Assembly (NCBI GenBank): GCA_002007465.1
Contig: LNAC01000745.1
Coordinates: 564,245-628,244 of the forward strand
DNA from: Ailurus styani
Taxonomy: Eukaryota; Chordata; Mammalia; Carnivora; Ailuridae
Reading direction: 5' to 3'
Length of the DNA: 64,000 nucleotides
Made by a program: the position numbers and the translations under genes. The stretch's first letter is position 1; each line of letters starts with the position of its first letter. Below are positions 33,957 to 44,829 of the stretch, piece after piece. The notes beneath the pieces are model-generated. The model was given only the letters and a program-made list of their open reading frames with translations. It had not been told where the DNA came from and did not search any database.

Positions 33957-34017
33957 GGGAAAGGAAGGGAAGAGAAAAAAAGGGAAGAGAAAGAGGGGAA
34001 AAGGAAAGAGGGAAGAG
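33957..34017 (+). repeat. 61-base uninterrupted polypurine tract
   Basis: Every base from 33957 to 34017 is A or G, with GGGAAGAG-type units. Such tracts can form triplex DNA. The lysine-rich frame across it is an artefact. Confidence 0.9.
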
Positions 34018-34517
34018 CAAAAGAGACAAAAGAAAATGAAAAATATATTAGACTTTGAAAATTCACATTTATGTAAATAAATTTTTCACTTCCCTACACT
34101 TTGCACAGTCTAATGATTTAAAAAGCAAAACCAACATTGACAAAAATGGTACCCAGAGTTAAGGAATACGAAGCTGTGTTAATCCTAAATCAACTAATGC
34201 TAAGTTAATGAGGTCAACAAGAACTATCCCAACGAGGCGAATTTGGACGTTCAAGAGGATTATCATGTTCTACTTTGTGCAAACTCAGGTGGGAAAAATT
34301 TATTGTTGGTGCTTACTACCTCTTTATTTGGGGGCGGGGAACCTTTTGCAGAGAAAAAGTCTCGCGGCAATTAGCATTCGTTTGATTATTGCAGTAAAGG
34401 AACATATGCTTTGTAAATAACACAGAAAGAAAGAGTTTATAAAATTCCTCAAGCCAAACTTGCTGCTTTATAGGTTGAATATTACCTTTAAAAATGGCAA
34501 CAAGGAAATATTAGGTT
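34018..34517. other. no gene seen; repeat-free stretch with retained CpGs
   Basis: The part 34190-34440 has no recognisable repeat and several CpGs despite CpG-poor surroundings (for example AACGAGGCG and TCTCGCGGC). It may be a conserved noncoding element but no direct evidence is available. Confidence 0.35.
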
Positions 34518-34533
34518 AAAATGTTTCCTTTGG

Positions 34534-34786
34534 GGCGCCTGGGTGGCTCAGTGGGTTAAAGCCGCTGCCTTCGGCTCAGGTCATGATCTCAGGGTCCTGG
34601 GATCGAGGCCCGCATCGGGCTCTCCGCTCAGCAGGGAGCCTGCCTCCTCCTCTCTCTCTGCCTGCCTCTCTGCCTACTTGTGATCTCTCTCTCAGATCTG
34701 TGATCTGATCTTTCTCTGTGTCAAATAAATAAATAAATAATCTAATAAAATAAAATAAAATAAAATAAAATAAAATAAAATAAAAT
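34534..34786 (+). mobile_element. young Can-SINE with perfect 16-bp duplication
   Basis: Near-consensus head GGCGCCTGGGTGGCTCAGTGG with the GTTAAAGCC variant, then the CT-rich part and an AAATAAATAAATAAAT tail that continues as about nine TAAAA units. The duplication AAAATGTTTCCTTTGG is perfect at 34518-34533 and 34787-34802. Together with the low divergence this points to a recent insertion. Confidence 0.97.
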
Positions 34787-34802
34787 AAAATGTTTCCTTT
34801 GG

Positions 34803-35486
34803 CCAAGAAACAGGCCCAAAACATGTAATTACATATTACCTGTAGATAAAGTAATTAATTCCAAAGCACAGGTATATGGAAAAATGAATGCTTTCCTTGG
34901 GTGCTTATTTTTTCTTTCCTTCTAGCATGAAGTGGACAACCAGCACATAAAAACAAATGATCCAATGTCAGAAACAGGATTTGGCAGGACATCCACAGCA
35001 TGTGGAAATATTTAAAAAACGTAAAAATGGGGAAGACTTGTCTGCAGAGAGCACGGTGGGCAATTCCATATAAAACCAGCTGGTCGTGGTTGTGCTAAGG
35101 GTTAACAATGTAAGCACAAGGGGAGTCCCAAACTTACTGGAAAAGGCATCAAAGGCAACATGTATGGGGCAGATTGCAGACCTCCAGGCATGGAACGTGG
35201 GATGTTCATTTCAAACCTCTCTCAAAGAAAATGTTCCAGGAGCAACTGCACAGGCAATAGTTGGATATCACCTCTTGGGCCGGAGTGAGGAACCACAGCT
35301 GAAGGAGTTAAAATGGTTTTTGGAGAAAAGGAAGCGCTCAGATGTACAAAATGTTCCTTTACACATCACCCTCACTCTTAAGAGCTGTGGGCAATTGGGA
35401 CCCCGATGGGAAGGAAAAAGCTGGGAGCTCCATCTGTCCTAGTTAAGGTCCCAAGACAGCTGTCGGGGAAAGGAAGGTGAGTTGGA
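34803..35486. other. no gene seen
   Basis: Contains the 118-residue frame 35086-35442. It has no recognisable domain, and its surroundings show no promoter or splice context that would support it. Confidence 0.45.
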
Positions 35487-35645
35487 GAACACATGGCTTT
35501 TGAGCCAAGCACAACCTGGCCCCAAGGTTTTGTTTTCCACTTGCTAGTTAACTTAGGGTTCGGGACAGGTTACAAAGTCTTCCAGGAGCAGTTTCTTCTG
35601 TTGCAACAGTACCACCTTACCAGGTTATTGAGAGGAATAGACAGA
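35487..35645 (+). mobile_element. MIR SINE fragment
   Basis: GGCTTTTGAGCCAAGCACAACC, CACTTGCTAGTTAACTTAGG, a TTTCTTCTGTTGCAAC block and TTACCAGGTTATTGAGAGG follow MIR order. Confidence 0.6.
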
Positions 35646-35652
35646 ACAGGAC

Positions 35653-35818
35653 AAGTGGTTCTTCAAGTATGGCCCCTGAATGAACAGCATCAGCCTCACA
35701 TGGGGTCTTGTTAGAATGGAAAGTTCTTGGCCCAGCCCCACCCTGTAGAATCAGAATCGCTGATTCTATGGTTTAATGAGCCCTTTTGGTGATTATAATG
35801 GCTCGAGAACCACTGAAT
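35653..35818 (+). mobile_element. MER5A-like hAT element with terminal inverted repeats
   Basis: Begins CAAGTGGTTCTTCAAGTATGG and ends CTCGAGAACCACTG, so the ends are inverted repeats of each other. The inside has AACAGCATCAGCCTCACATG and AGCCCCACCCTGTAGAATCA blocks. Nonautonomous; no transposase. Confidence 0.75.
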
Positions 35819-35864
35819 AGGAAAAGCTCCCAGCCCAGTATCTGTGGGTAAAAGTGGTAACAAC

Positions 35865-36059
35865 ATTTTTTTTTAAGATTTTATTTATTTATTTGATAGA
35901 GAGAGAGATCACAAGCAGGCAGAGAGGCAGGCAGAGAGAGAGGAGGAAACAGGCTCCCTGCTGAGCAGAGAGCCTGATGTGGGACTCGATCCCAAGACGC
36001 TGAGATCATGACCTGAGTTGAAGACAGAAGCTTAACCCACTGAGCCACCCACGCACCTA
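35865..36059 (-). mobile_element. Can-SINE
   Basis: Minus-strand head at the right end (GGTGCGTGGGTGGCTCAG), GA-rich middle and T-rich tail. An 8-bp duplication GTAACAAC flanks it at 35857-35864 and 36060-36067. Confidence 0.95.
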
Positions 36060-36429
36060 GTAACAACTTTTATAAGCATGCTCCTTCTTCCTCTGCTGTC
36101 TACCCCTGCTTCTCCAACTCCCTCTCTGTTTTCATTATTAGAAGAAATTCGTGTCGCCTTCTGTCTTCCCTGTTACAAGGAAAGGAGGGCTGAGAGCAGG
36201 ACGTGGGGAGACCCTGGGCTGCCACAGTCAGACTCACCACTCAGGGACCCTTTTATTCACCCCCTGGTGCTTTGTAAGTCTCCAGGACTCCTGTTAAATG
36301 CCACCCCATCTGGGTCTGCCCTGTCTGGGTCCACACATCAACCAACCAACTCCTGTGAAACTCCAGAGGAGAGGAGAAAGGAGAAAGAAGCTTGCAGGGA
36401 GACTTGTTCTCATCACTCAGCAGACCCTA

Positions 36430-36740
36430 TCTGGATTTGTGATATTTCCCCCATCTCCAATCTATCCTGTCACTGTGGCTAGATCATTTTCCTAAATAAA
36501 ATATGTTGGATTGTGTCACTCCTCTAGTAAAAATACTCTGTAACCTTTGTAAGATTTTGTCCTTAAGATGAGGCCAAACTCTTCCGTGTATAATGTAAGG
36601 CCCTCCCCAATCGGGCCCCAAAGGACCTCCTCAGCCTCTTTCGTCTCTCGCTTCCTGTCCACTCTCCTCTCTCTGCCCCTTACCCCCATTCCTCCTCGAC
36701 AAGAACAGGCACATGTGCCCATGCTGGACATGGCCGAGTG
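36430..36740 (+). mobile_element. L2 LINE fragment from the ORF2 end into the 3' region
   Basis: CCAATCTATCC, TAGATCATTTTCCTAAATAA, GGATTGTGTCACTCCTCTAG, AAGGCCCTCCCCAATCGGG and a C-rich end follow the well-known L2 order. The 157-residue minus-strand frame at 36516-36989 runs antisense through this repeat and is not a gene. Confidence 0.65.
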
Positions 36741-37059
36741 GGAAACCCAGTGGTGAGCTGAGGCTTCCTGATGGATATCACACTCGCGCTGATTATGAGA
36801 AACAGGATATATTCCAGGTTGGAGGAACGGATACGTGAAACAGCACAGGGAACTGCATGGCATTATGGGGATTATTTCCGAAGTGTAGTTTAGGAGGGGA
36901 GGGGTGGAGACAGGTGAGGCTAGAAAAGTAGGCTCACGGCAGGTCTTAAATGACACACTAAGATGCCCCACAGAAATCAACAGGCACACTCATATGCAAA
37001 TTTCAACTCATGGCCTACCGCTACTAGTTAGATTAGATTACTTTTATTTAGGTCTGGGT

Positions 37060-37195
37060 AAAAGTTGGCATTATTATCTCCTTAAGCCACTGAAGAAACT
37101 GAGACTCAGAGAAGGTAAATCATTGACCCACTGAACGCTCACACTATAAAATACTGAGGATCTGTATCCCAAGCCACTAGACTTCCAAGCACTGA
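37060..37195 (-). mobile_element. MIR SINE fragment
   Basis: GAAGAAACTGAGACTCAGAG, GGTAAATCATTGACCCACTG and a GGATCTGTATCCCAAGCC end match the inverted MIR core. Confidence 0.65.
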
Positions 37196-37320
37196 ACTGT
37201 TCTGTATCTGGGGCTTTGCCTGGCCCTTTCAAAATTAGAGACTGACTTCACATTTGGACAAATCTCTAGATCCAACTCCAAACCTTTTCATGGAGGTCCT
37301 CAATTTAGAGGAATGACTTT

Positions 37321-37520
37321 CTTTTTTTTTAAAGATTTTGTTTATTTATTTGAGAGAGAGACAGTGACAGAGATAGTGAGAAAGAGCACACGCAGGAGGG
37401 GAGGGAGAAGCAGGCTTCCCATTGAGCAAGAAGCCCCATGCAGGGCTGGATCCCAGGACCCTGGGATCATGACGCCAGCCAAAGGCAGAAGCCTAACTGA
37501 CTGAGCCACTCAGGTACCCC
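37321..37520 (-). mobile_element. Can-SINE
   Basis: Minus-strand head at the right end (GGGGTACCTGAGTGGCTCAG), GA-rich middle and T-rich tail at 37321-37330. A near-perfect duplication, TAGAGGAATGACTTT against TAGAGAATGACTTT, flanks it. Confidence 0.95.
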
Positions 37521-38036
37521 TAGAGAATGACTTTTTGACCTTAAGAGATTTATTTCCTTGTAATTGGAGCCTTAATTGTTATTATTTATTCCTTAACAAA
37601 GCTGGCTAGGAATATCCTGGAATTTGCACTATTAGTTATTTTGGGGAATCTCCTTGATAAATGCTTGATGGAGAGCCTCCTTTGTCTGCATAGCTAGAAT
37701 CAACATCCATAAAAGGACATTTATGCAATTTGTCAGTTCTGTAAGTGTGAATTTCCTAGAGTGGGAGTCTTTAGCGGCCTCCACTTATAATCAAAAAAAT
37801 TTTATGAATGTATTTACCTCTGAATTCTTTCCGGGAAATATATGGAAAAAACAACCTCGAAAATAATATTTCATTCTTGTAGAGATGGGCCATCTTTCAG
37901 GTTCTCCATCTTTCAGGAGATGGTTAACCTCCCAGGAAGTGCAACAAAACCTTAAAATGGGTGAAAAGACAGAGGAATCAGTGTGTCAAACTGCCAACTG
38001 GGCTTAACTGAAATCACCACAACATAGACAGTATTA

Positions 38037-38240
38037 TTATTATTTTTTTAAGATTTATTTATTTATTTATTTCACAGAGGGAGAGAGATCACAAGGAGGC
38101 AGAGAGGCAGGCAGAGAGAGAGAGAGGGAAGCAGGCTCTTCGCTGAGCAGGGAGACCGATGCGGGCCTCGATCCCAGGACCCTGAGATCATGACCTGAGC
38201 CGAAAGCAGAGGCTTTAACCCACTGAGCCACCCAAGCGCC
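38037..38240 (-). mobile_element. Can-SINE with 14-bp duplication
   Basis: Minus-strand head at the right end (GGGCGCTTGGGTGGCTCAGTG with GTTAAAGCC), GA-rich middle and an (ATTT)n tail. The duplication CATAGACAGTATTA is perfect at 38023-38036 and 38241-38254. Confidence 0.97.
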
Positions 38241-38607
38241 CATAGACAGTATTAAAAAATATAATATTAATAGCAACACTAAGGCTGATAAGTGATTTTA
38301 GTAAAATATCTAAAACTTTTAAAGGGTTTCCTTTCTATGTTGAAAACATTTTTATAGACACCTTAAGAGAAAAGGGGTTTTAATTCTTTTCTGACTCCAT
38401 TTAAGTTTTATCAATATTAAGATATATTTTACATGGGGAAAATTTTTAAATTAATTAACCTCAGCCTACTAAATCTCTCAAGTGTTTATATCCTTTGAAA
38501 GCAAAGATTATGGTTATATTCTAGGACTAATACAAAGCTTTCTCTGTAGGAGAAAACAAAAAAATATTTGTTCAACCAAGGAGTGAAAATATTATTAAAC
38601 CAGATCA

Positions 38608-38836
38608 GGGGTGCCTGGGTGGCTCAGTTGGTTAAGGGTGCCACCCTTGCTTTCGGCTCAGATCATGATCTTGGGCTCATGAGATTGAATCCCATGTTGC
38701 TCTGTGCTGGGCACAGAGCCTGTTTAAGGTTCTCCCTCTCCTCTCTCTCCCTGCCCCTCCCCACCCCTTGCATGCCCAGACTTCCTCTCTCTCCAAAAAA
38801 AAACCAAAAAAAACCAAAAAAAAACCCAGACAAAAC
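38608..38836 (+). mobile_element. Can-SINE with CCAAAA-type tail
   Basis: Head GGGGTGCCTGGGTGGCTCAGTTGG, then a diverged body and a tail of AACCAAAAAAAACC units rather than AAATAAAT. An 11-bp duplication (AACCAGATCA core) flanks it at about 38597-38607 and 38838-38848. The 143-residue frame starting at 38568 is mostly translated SINE. Confidence 0.9.
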
Positions 38837-38954
38837 TAAACCAGATCAATCGGCCTCAAATAGTTTTAGTAAATATGTCATCATTGAGCACTGTGTACTA
38901 TGTATTTTGGAACATACCTTCCATTTAAAATCAGTTAAAATAATTTCTACTTCT

Positions 38955-39175
38955 AGATATTTATTTTACAGAAAAAGTGGCACATGTGAAAAATACTAAG
39001 TACACAAATACTCGCTGCAGCATAGGCTGTAACAGCATAGGGTGCAAAGCAATCTAAATGTCCTTCAGTAGAAACCTAGTTACTTCCCTGCACTGGAATA
39101 CTATGCACCCATTACAAAGAATTGGCATCTCTATTTATCATTAAGTGAAAACAACAGAAGGGTGCTTTTATTTTG
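38955..39175 (+). mobile_element. L1M-type LINE 3' fragment
   Basis: AAGCAATCTAAATGTCC, ACTGGAATACTATGCACC and ATTACAAAGAATTGGCATC followed by TTAAGTGAAAACAACAG is the classic order of the old L1 3' end downstream of ORF2. Confidence 0.65.
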
Positions 39176-39189
39176 AAACAGAATCAAAG

Positions 39190-39800
39190 TTCCAGAAAGC
39201 TTGTATAGATGATACAAAAATTTTTTGTTCCCTGAATCTTTTGTAAGTTGCTGACATATGCTCCATCACTTCTAAATATTTTTAGTGTGTATTTTCTAAA
39301 GAAAGGAACATTCTTTTGCAATACTGCTCACACAAACATCCAATAGGACTTAACATCAGTATGTTCCCAACATCTCATCCTCAGACTCCTTTCCATTTTT
39401 GTTAATTGTCCTAAGAGTGTCCTTTGTTGCAAAAGGACCCAGTCCACAATCATTTAGCTGCATTTAGCTGTCATGAAGTTTTAGTCACCTTTCTCATTCT
39501 GGAATAGTTGCTCTCTGTCTCTTCTCAATTTTTTGACCTTGACATTTTGATGATTGTAGACCAATTTGCAGAATATCTCTGATTTGGACTGGCTTGATAT
39601 TTCCTCATGATTAGATATAGGTTATACGTATTTGGCAAGTTATTCACCGCATCCTATCACATGGCGCATGGTTTCAATTGTCTCACTGCTGGTGATGTTA
39701 ACTTTGATTCCTTGATTAAAGTGATGTCTGCCAGGTTTCTCCACTGCAAAGTTATTTTCCCTTTGTAATTAGTAAACATTAATAAGGACAGAGCTAGGAT
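39190..39800 (+). mobile_element. ancient L1-type segment, first copy
   Basis: Blocks include ATGATTAGATATAGGTTATACG, GGTGATGTTAACTTTGATTCC and TGCCAGGTTTCTCCACTGC, then CCTTTGTAATTAGTAA. The same series recurs at 45270-45610 in the second copy of this family. I place it with old L1 untranslated or linker sequence; the subfamily is not determined. Confidence 0.5.
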
Positions 39801-40169
39801 TTGTAAGTATTTATTTACATCTATATGTAACCCGTAGTATGGGATAGCCTTAACAAAGCGCAGGTTTTTTATTCTAAGAACCTCTAGCTACCCAGGTACG
39901 GAGACCCTGTTCTCCTTTCCGCTCCTTCTATACGCTATCTCAGAAACTAGTCCCTTAACCCCCATTCTTCCATTTTCTTGTTCTCATGTGATTTTTCCTT
40001 TTATTATTATTTTTAAAAGCTGTGCCCTTGAAGGACTATATTAAAGCAAGGCCACACAATGAACAATGGGTGGGATGTGAGAAGGTGTAAAATACTCTCA
40101 ACGGTTAAGAGAACCGTCACACTTCTCAGAATACATAATGTCCTTATGGGAGGCTAGAATCCTACCTCA

Positions 40170-40620
40170 GCCCCTAGGGTTGATTGGTTTATAGGCTCCA
40201 GGGAACCTTATTCCTCTTGGTCTGTGATTGGTTTGGGAATGGCCATGTGACTCAGTTCTGGCCAATGGGGTGTAACGGGAGGACTGGCAGGGGCATTTTC
40301 TTTCCGTAATAATAATACAAAGCGGCTTGAGAAACTGGCCTTAGATAATGGCTGGCGGCGCAATAGCTTTTTATAATGGCAAGGCGACAGCACGAGGATA
40401 AAAGCCAGCTTTCAAGAAAGGAAGCGTGAAAAAACAAGATCCAACTCCCTGATTCATTGTTGAGCCGCTGACTCAATGCCAGCAAACACCTACCTGGGGG
40501 GTTCTTATTATGAGAGGAGAATAAAATCCCTGTTTGTTTGAGTCTCTGTAAATCAGGTTTCTGTTATCTGCAAACTGTAGCCTTTCTAGCTGAAACTCTG
40601 ATTAAAGAACTCTGTTCTAC
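40170..40620 (+). repeat. old LTR-like repeat
   Basis: GGCCATGTGACTCAGTTCTGG then CCAATGGGGTGTAACGGG, TTGTTGAGCCGCTGACTC, GAGAATAAAATCCCTGTTTG and CAGGTTTCTGTTATCTGC match a common old mammalian LTR-type repeat. A related copy lies at 57815-58250 in the same orientation. Confidence 0.5.
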
Positions 40621-41014
40621 AGTCCCAATCTTGGCTAAGAAAAGATCACCGCTACTATTATATCCCTTGGTGCAAGATAGAAACGGGAGCATTTAGGGGA
40701 ATGGGTAAGGGATCTCTTTTAAAAAGCAATGAAGTCAGCGAAAGTACAGAGCAGTGACTATCTGTTACTTTTGTGTTTAAAACAGGGTACAGGATGTATT
40801 CATATTTTTTTGTACTTACATAAAGAAGCACCTAAAGGATACACATGAACACAACCACTTAACTAAGCGACAAAGCAGGGAAGAACGGGGTGGACTGGAA
40901 ATGATGTGAGAATTAGACAACTAAACAAGAAATAGAAAAATAAACTTACATGAAGGAACATTTGAAACTTGTGTTTACAAAAAAGACTTTTTGATGAAAC
41001 TGTATGTTAGTTCT

Positions 41015-41110
41015 CTTTATACCATTTACTGGCTGAGCGATGGTGCAGCAAATCACTTAAACTCTCAGGGTATAGTATTTTAATTTGCGGGATGAGAAGT
41101 CAACAGTTTT
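41015..41110 (+). mobile_element. MIR SINE fragment
   Basis: TTTACTGGCTGAGCGATGG, AATCACTTAAACTCTCAGGG and TTTGCGGGATGAG follow the MIR core order. Confidence 0.5.
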
Positions 41111-41399
41111 CTAATTAGACCTTTTTTTTTACTTCTAAAATTATACAATTCCATAATATATCAATTATATCGTTGTACACAAAGTTAAGTTATTATACTC
41201 AAAAGAGCTTAAATTATTCTAGTTAAATTATTCCAACTGGACATTCTCATCAGGACAGCTACTGGGAGCACACCTGGAGGCAGCGTGGGGAGGAGTCAGA
41301 TTAGACAGTTCTGACTTTTTCTCATTGCTAAACATTAAAATTATTCCTCCTACTTAATACTGCAACTTCCCTTCCCTTCCCCTGTCTGCCGTCCCTGAT

Positions 41400-41600
41400 C
41401 CCTTCATTTTACTCTACCTTCCTTCTCTGTAGCACTTGTGTTTTCTAACATTCTCAATAATTAAATTATTAATTGCACACTGTGTTAATGATCTCTCTCC
41501 CCACACTACAAACTTCGCTTGCTGGATCTACAAACCACTTGGTACCAAGTAAACACTCAACAGGTGTTTGCAGAAGCAGCAAGTGAATGAAGTCATGGCA
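41400..41600 (+). mobile_element. L2 LINE 3' end fragment
   Basis: CTCTGTAGCACTTGTG, CTCCCCACACTACAAAC and AGTAAACACTCAACAGGTG with a final AAGTGAATGA end follow the L2 3' order. Confidence 0.5.
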
Positions 41601-41815
41601 GTGCAGCAGATCCAGCTACGTCTCTGAACAAGCTTTTAACTATGTTGGGAAGAGCAACGAAAAATAGCAAATCATCAGTTTCTGCATTTGGATGGCTGGA
41701 CAGTTTGTTAGGAAAATACACAGAATCTTCATTTGTTCCTAGCTCCTCTTTTATAACAGAAAGTTACAAAGTAAAGGTAGGGATTTGAAAAACTCGGTAA
41801 GTGAAAGCAAATCTA

Positions 41816-42011
41816 GGGACGCCTGAGTGGCTCAGTGGGTTAAGCATCTACCTTCGGCTCAGGTCATGATCCCAGGGTCTGGTCATGATCCCACATCAGG
41901 CTCTCTGCTCGGTGTGGAGACTGCTTTCCCTATCCCTCTGCTTGCGCTCTCTTGCTCTCTCTCGCTTATTCTCTCTCTCAAATAAACAAATAAAATCTTT
42001 AAAAAAAAAAA
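41816..42011 (+). mobile_element. Can-SINE with small internal duplication
   Basis: Head GGGACGCCTGAGTGGCTCAG, CT-rich middle and AAATAAACAAATAAAATCTT tail. The block GGTCATGATCCC occurs twice in a row (41861-41892), an internal duplication. An imperfect flanking duplication AAGCAAATCTA / AAGCAGATCTA is present. Confidence 0.94.
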
Positions 42012-42021
42012 GCAGATCTAA

Positions 42022-42735
42022 TCAAGTGGTTTCTTCAGTATTTGTTAACTCAAATGTCCTCAGCTGTCAAGAGTGTGTAGCTCTGACGATGAATCAGTTT
42101 AAGACTTTACTCCTAAGTTACAGCTCAAGAGCTCCTGCCCCTCAAAGACAGAAACTCAGCCCTTCTGTGTTCTTAAGTCTCGGTTCAGGCTTCCAGGAAA
42201 GACTGACTCACGTGAAATGCACATTACCACCTTCCTGCTTCTCTGCTTTGCTTGGTCATACTTCTTGTTCAGCCTGTCCCTCTTGGTGGCTGAGTGCTGG
42301 GCTTTGATGCCACCTGGCTGCTGACGTCACCTTGGGCTTCACAGCAGCGGTGCTGACCCATCCACTACCTCGAGCGTAATTAGGGTCACTGTTCTTCCCA
42401 CCATCCTCAGGTAGTGCCTGTCCCTGCTACTGTGCCCCTCTTCAGCTGCAGTGGACATGGGAGAAATCCACCCAGCAGAGTTGCATCAACCTTCAATGGC
42501 ATTTCTTTCGGTTTTGCCTTTTAGTCCCATCTTTCCAGGGCAGAGAAACATGTATCTCCCTGACTCTACGTTAGGGTGGATTCCACAACAATGTCTCCCT
42601 TGTATCTTGAACCACTGCTCCTTTTATTTCAGGCAGTTACTGAGGCTGCCCTTACTTATGAATCTCAATCAATCTCTCTCTCTCAGACACACATACACAC
42701 GTTACAAATGGATGTGTGTATGTTACTTGTGTCAA
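42022..42735. other. no gene seen
   Basis: Ordinary noncoding DNA. The frames at 41885-42307 and 42451-42765 have no recognisable domain, and the first begins inside the SINE. Confidence 0.45.
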
Positions 42736-42739
42736 CAAA

Positions 42740-42900
42740 GGGATGAGCAAATGCAAAGACCCTGAGGTTAGTATATGCTTAATGTGTCCATGGAACATCA
42801 AGGAGGCCAGTGTGATAGGAGTAGAGTAAGCAATGAAGTAAGTGTCAGGAAATGGTGTCAGAGACGTAACAGAGTCAGCTCATTCAGACCTCAATGGCTA
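42740..42900 (-). mobile_element. L2 LINE 3' UTR fragment
   Basis: GCAAATGCAAAGACCCTGAGG, ATCAAGGAGGCCAGTGTG and AGAGACGTAACAGAG match the inverted L2 3' UTR in order. Confidence 0.65.
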
Positions 42901-43353
42901 AGGTAGTGATTTCTGTGTGTGTGTGTGAGGCCTCTTTGTTGGTGTCTACAATCTAGCTACCATAGTCCTCCTACCCCACAAGTGGGTCGGATGTGTCTAT
43001 ATATCTGAACTACAACAGTGGACAGAATTAAAATTCTTTCCCATTCAACTTCTGGGTTCCAAGAAATATAGAGCACATAATAAGTATGTGCTGGTAGGGG
43101 AGGCCTGGAAGGGGAGGGCAACTTTTAAGTCAACATGTAAGGGTGAATGAGATGTACTGACCTGGGATTGGAGCATGGATCCACATTTTATTGATTCTGT
43201 GACTTCTGGTAACTTATCTGTGTTTCTGGAATTCAGCTTCTTCATTTATAAATGGGCATAATTTTTTATAGGATTATTTTAAAAATTAAACAGGTCAAGG
43301 ACGTGTGAGAACCTTAAAGGAGGGTCTAAATAAGTTCTCATTGTTAGCACTTA

Positions 43354-43354
43354 C

Positions 43355-43387
<33 letters not shown>

Positions 43388-43778
43388 TTTATCTCCCTCT
43401 TTCTCTTTCACCATCAACATGGCTATCACCACCACTACCACCACCACCATCGTCATCTCATCACCACCCCCATTAACACCACCACTACTACCATCCGCAT
43501 CACCAGCACCATTATCATCATCACCATCGTCATTCCCACCACTATCCCCCACATTGGCATCACTATCATCATCATCATCACGACCAATACCACCACCACC
43601 ACTAAACATCATGATCTTGTCATCACCGCCACTATCATCATAATCATCACTACCACCATTATCACCATCATAATCATCATCACCATCATCGTGGTCACCA
43701 CCATTATCACCATCATCATCACAACCGCTATCACCAACAGCATCACCAGCACCACCACCGTCATCAACATCGTCACCA
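43354..43778. repeat. 425-bp imperfect CAT/CAC triplet tract
   Basis: The plus strand is almost entirely CAT, CAC, CGT and related triplets, starting with nine or more pure ATC units and decaying into a mosaic. The minus strand is ATG/GTG-rich. Frames of 105-112 residues on both strands are caused by triplet periodicity without stops and are not genes. Confidence 0.95.
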
Positions 43779-43779
43779 T

Positions 43780-44610
43780 TTTGGATCTAGCTGGACCTCT
43801 GTAACCCTAGATTTCTACCCAAACTCAATTATTCTATCTTGCCAACACAGTAAGAACATTATTTAGTTTCTTTTTAGGGAGAAATTTTTAACTTTAAACA
43901 CAATGACTAACTGATCAAGAATTTGAAAACTTAGAAGAATGTGACACTGAAAAAGTGTTGCTTACGGTAGTTTATAACTCAAATAAATATTGAGACTTAC
44001 CAAGATTCCCTCTTTTAAAAAAATCATACCTAAAAGATAGTCTTAAGCTTTAATCATGAAACTCAATATCTACAATTAGGGGAAAAAACATAGAAAAAAA
44101 CATGAAACATGAAACTGGCAGTGTTACAAAACTCCAAAGCTGAAAAGAGACACCTCTGATAATAATTCCTCTCTTCTGCCTACCGTCTAAAGGCTCCTTG
44201 TTTAAGTCCAAACTCTAGGGGAGAAAAGATAATTTTTTAGGTGAAATGCCTTGAATTAAAATACTAGGTATTGTCTAGGAATTTAAAAAATCTCTGTTTT
44301 CCTAGAGGGGAGAGATATGATATGTGGTCATATTGAGAACATTTATAAAATTTTAGATGGATATTTGGAAAGTAGACTCACTGAGTAATATTGGAAAGAG
44401 ATGCAGTCTGCCAAAATGATTCTCCAAGAACCTAGAAATCAATAAATTGAAATAGAGAAAAGTGGACATAAATTTGGAACCCAAATTTTGACATCTATCT
44501 CCTGGGAGACAGAACTGGGTAAAATACACAACTATTTTTCTTTGTTAAATTTTAATAGCTTAATAAAACCCTGAACTATTTTTTTGTAGATATTCTGGAC
44601 CACATTTTTC
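43780..44610. other. no gene seen
   Basis: AT-rich DNA with no repeat I can name and no credible reading frame. Confidence 0.45.
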
Positions 44611-44612
44611 AT

Positions 44613-44742
44613 TTTAAGTAGGCTCCATGCCTAGGATGGAGCCCAAGCCCAACCCAGGGCTTGAAATCACAACCCTGAGATCAAGACCTGAGATGAAATC
44701 AAGAGGTGGATGCTTAACCATCTCAGCCACCCACGTGTCCCT
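44613..44742 (-). mobile_element. old Can-SINE lacking its GA-rich part
   Basis: Minus-strand head at the right end (GGGACACGTGGGTGGCTGAG), body with AACCCTGAGATCAAGACC, and a direct step into a short TTTTAAG tail. The usual GA-rich middle and long tail are missing, pointing to an older or truncated copy. Confidence 0.85.
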
Positions 44743-44829
44743 GGACAATTGCTTCTTGTATTTATGTATGTGAGTGTTTTGTTTTGCTTTTAAAAATCAT
44801 GGCTTCATACCCCTTTATCAGGAAGTGAG

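Noticed and set aside
36516..36989. 157-residue minus-strand frame
   Set aside because: It runs antisense through an L2 fragment and has no recognisable domain.
38568..38999. 143-residue plus-strand frame
   Set aside because: Most of it is translated Can-SINE including its A-rich tail.
43295..43643. Asp/Gly-rich and Ser/Pro/Ile-rich frames on opposite strands
   Set aside because: Both come from the CAT/CAC triplet tract, which lacks stops by composition.
43354..43778. CRISPR-like array
   Set aside because: The repeats are simple triplets without unique spacers, and the genome is mammalian.
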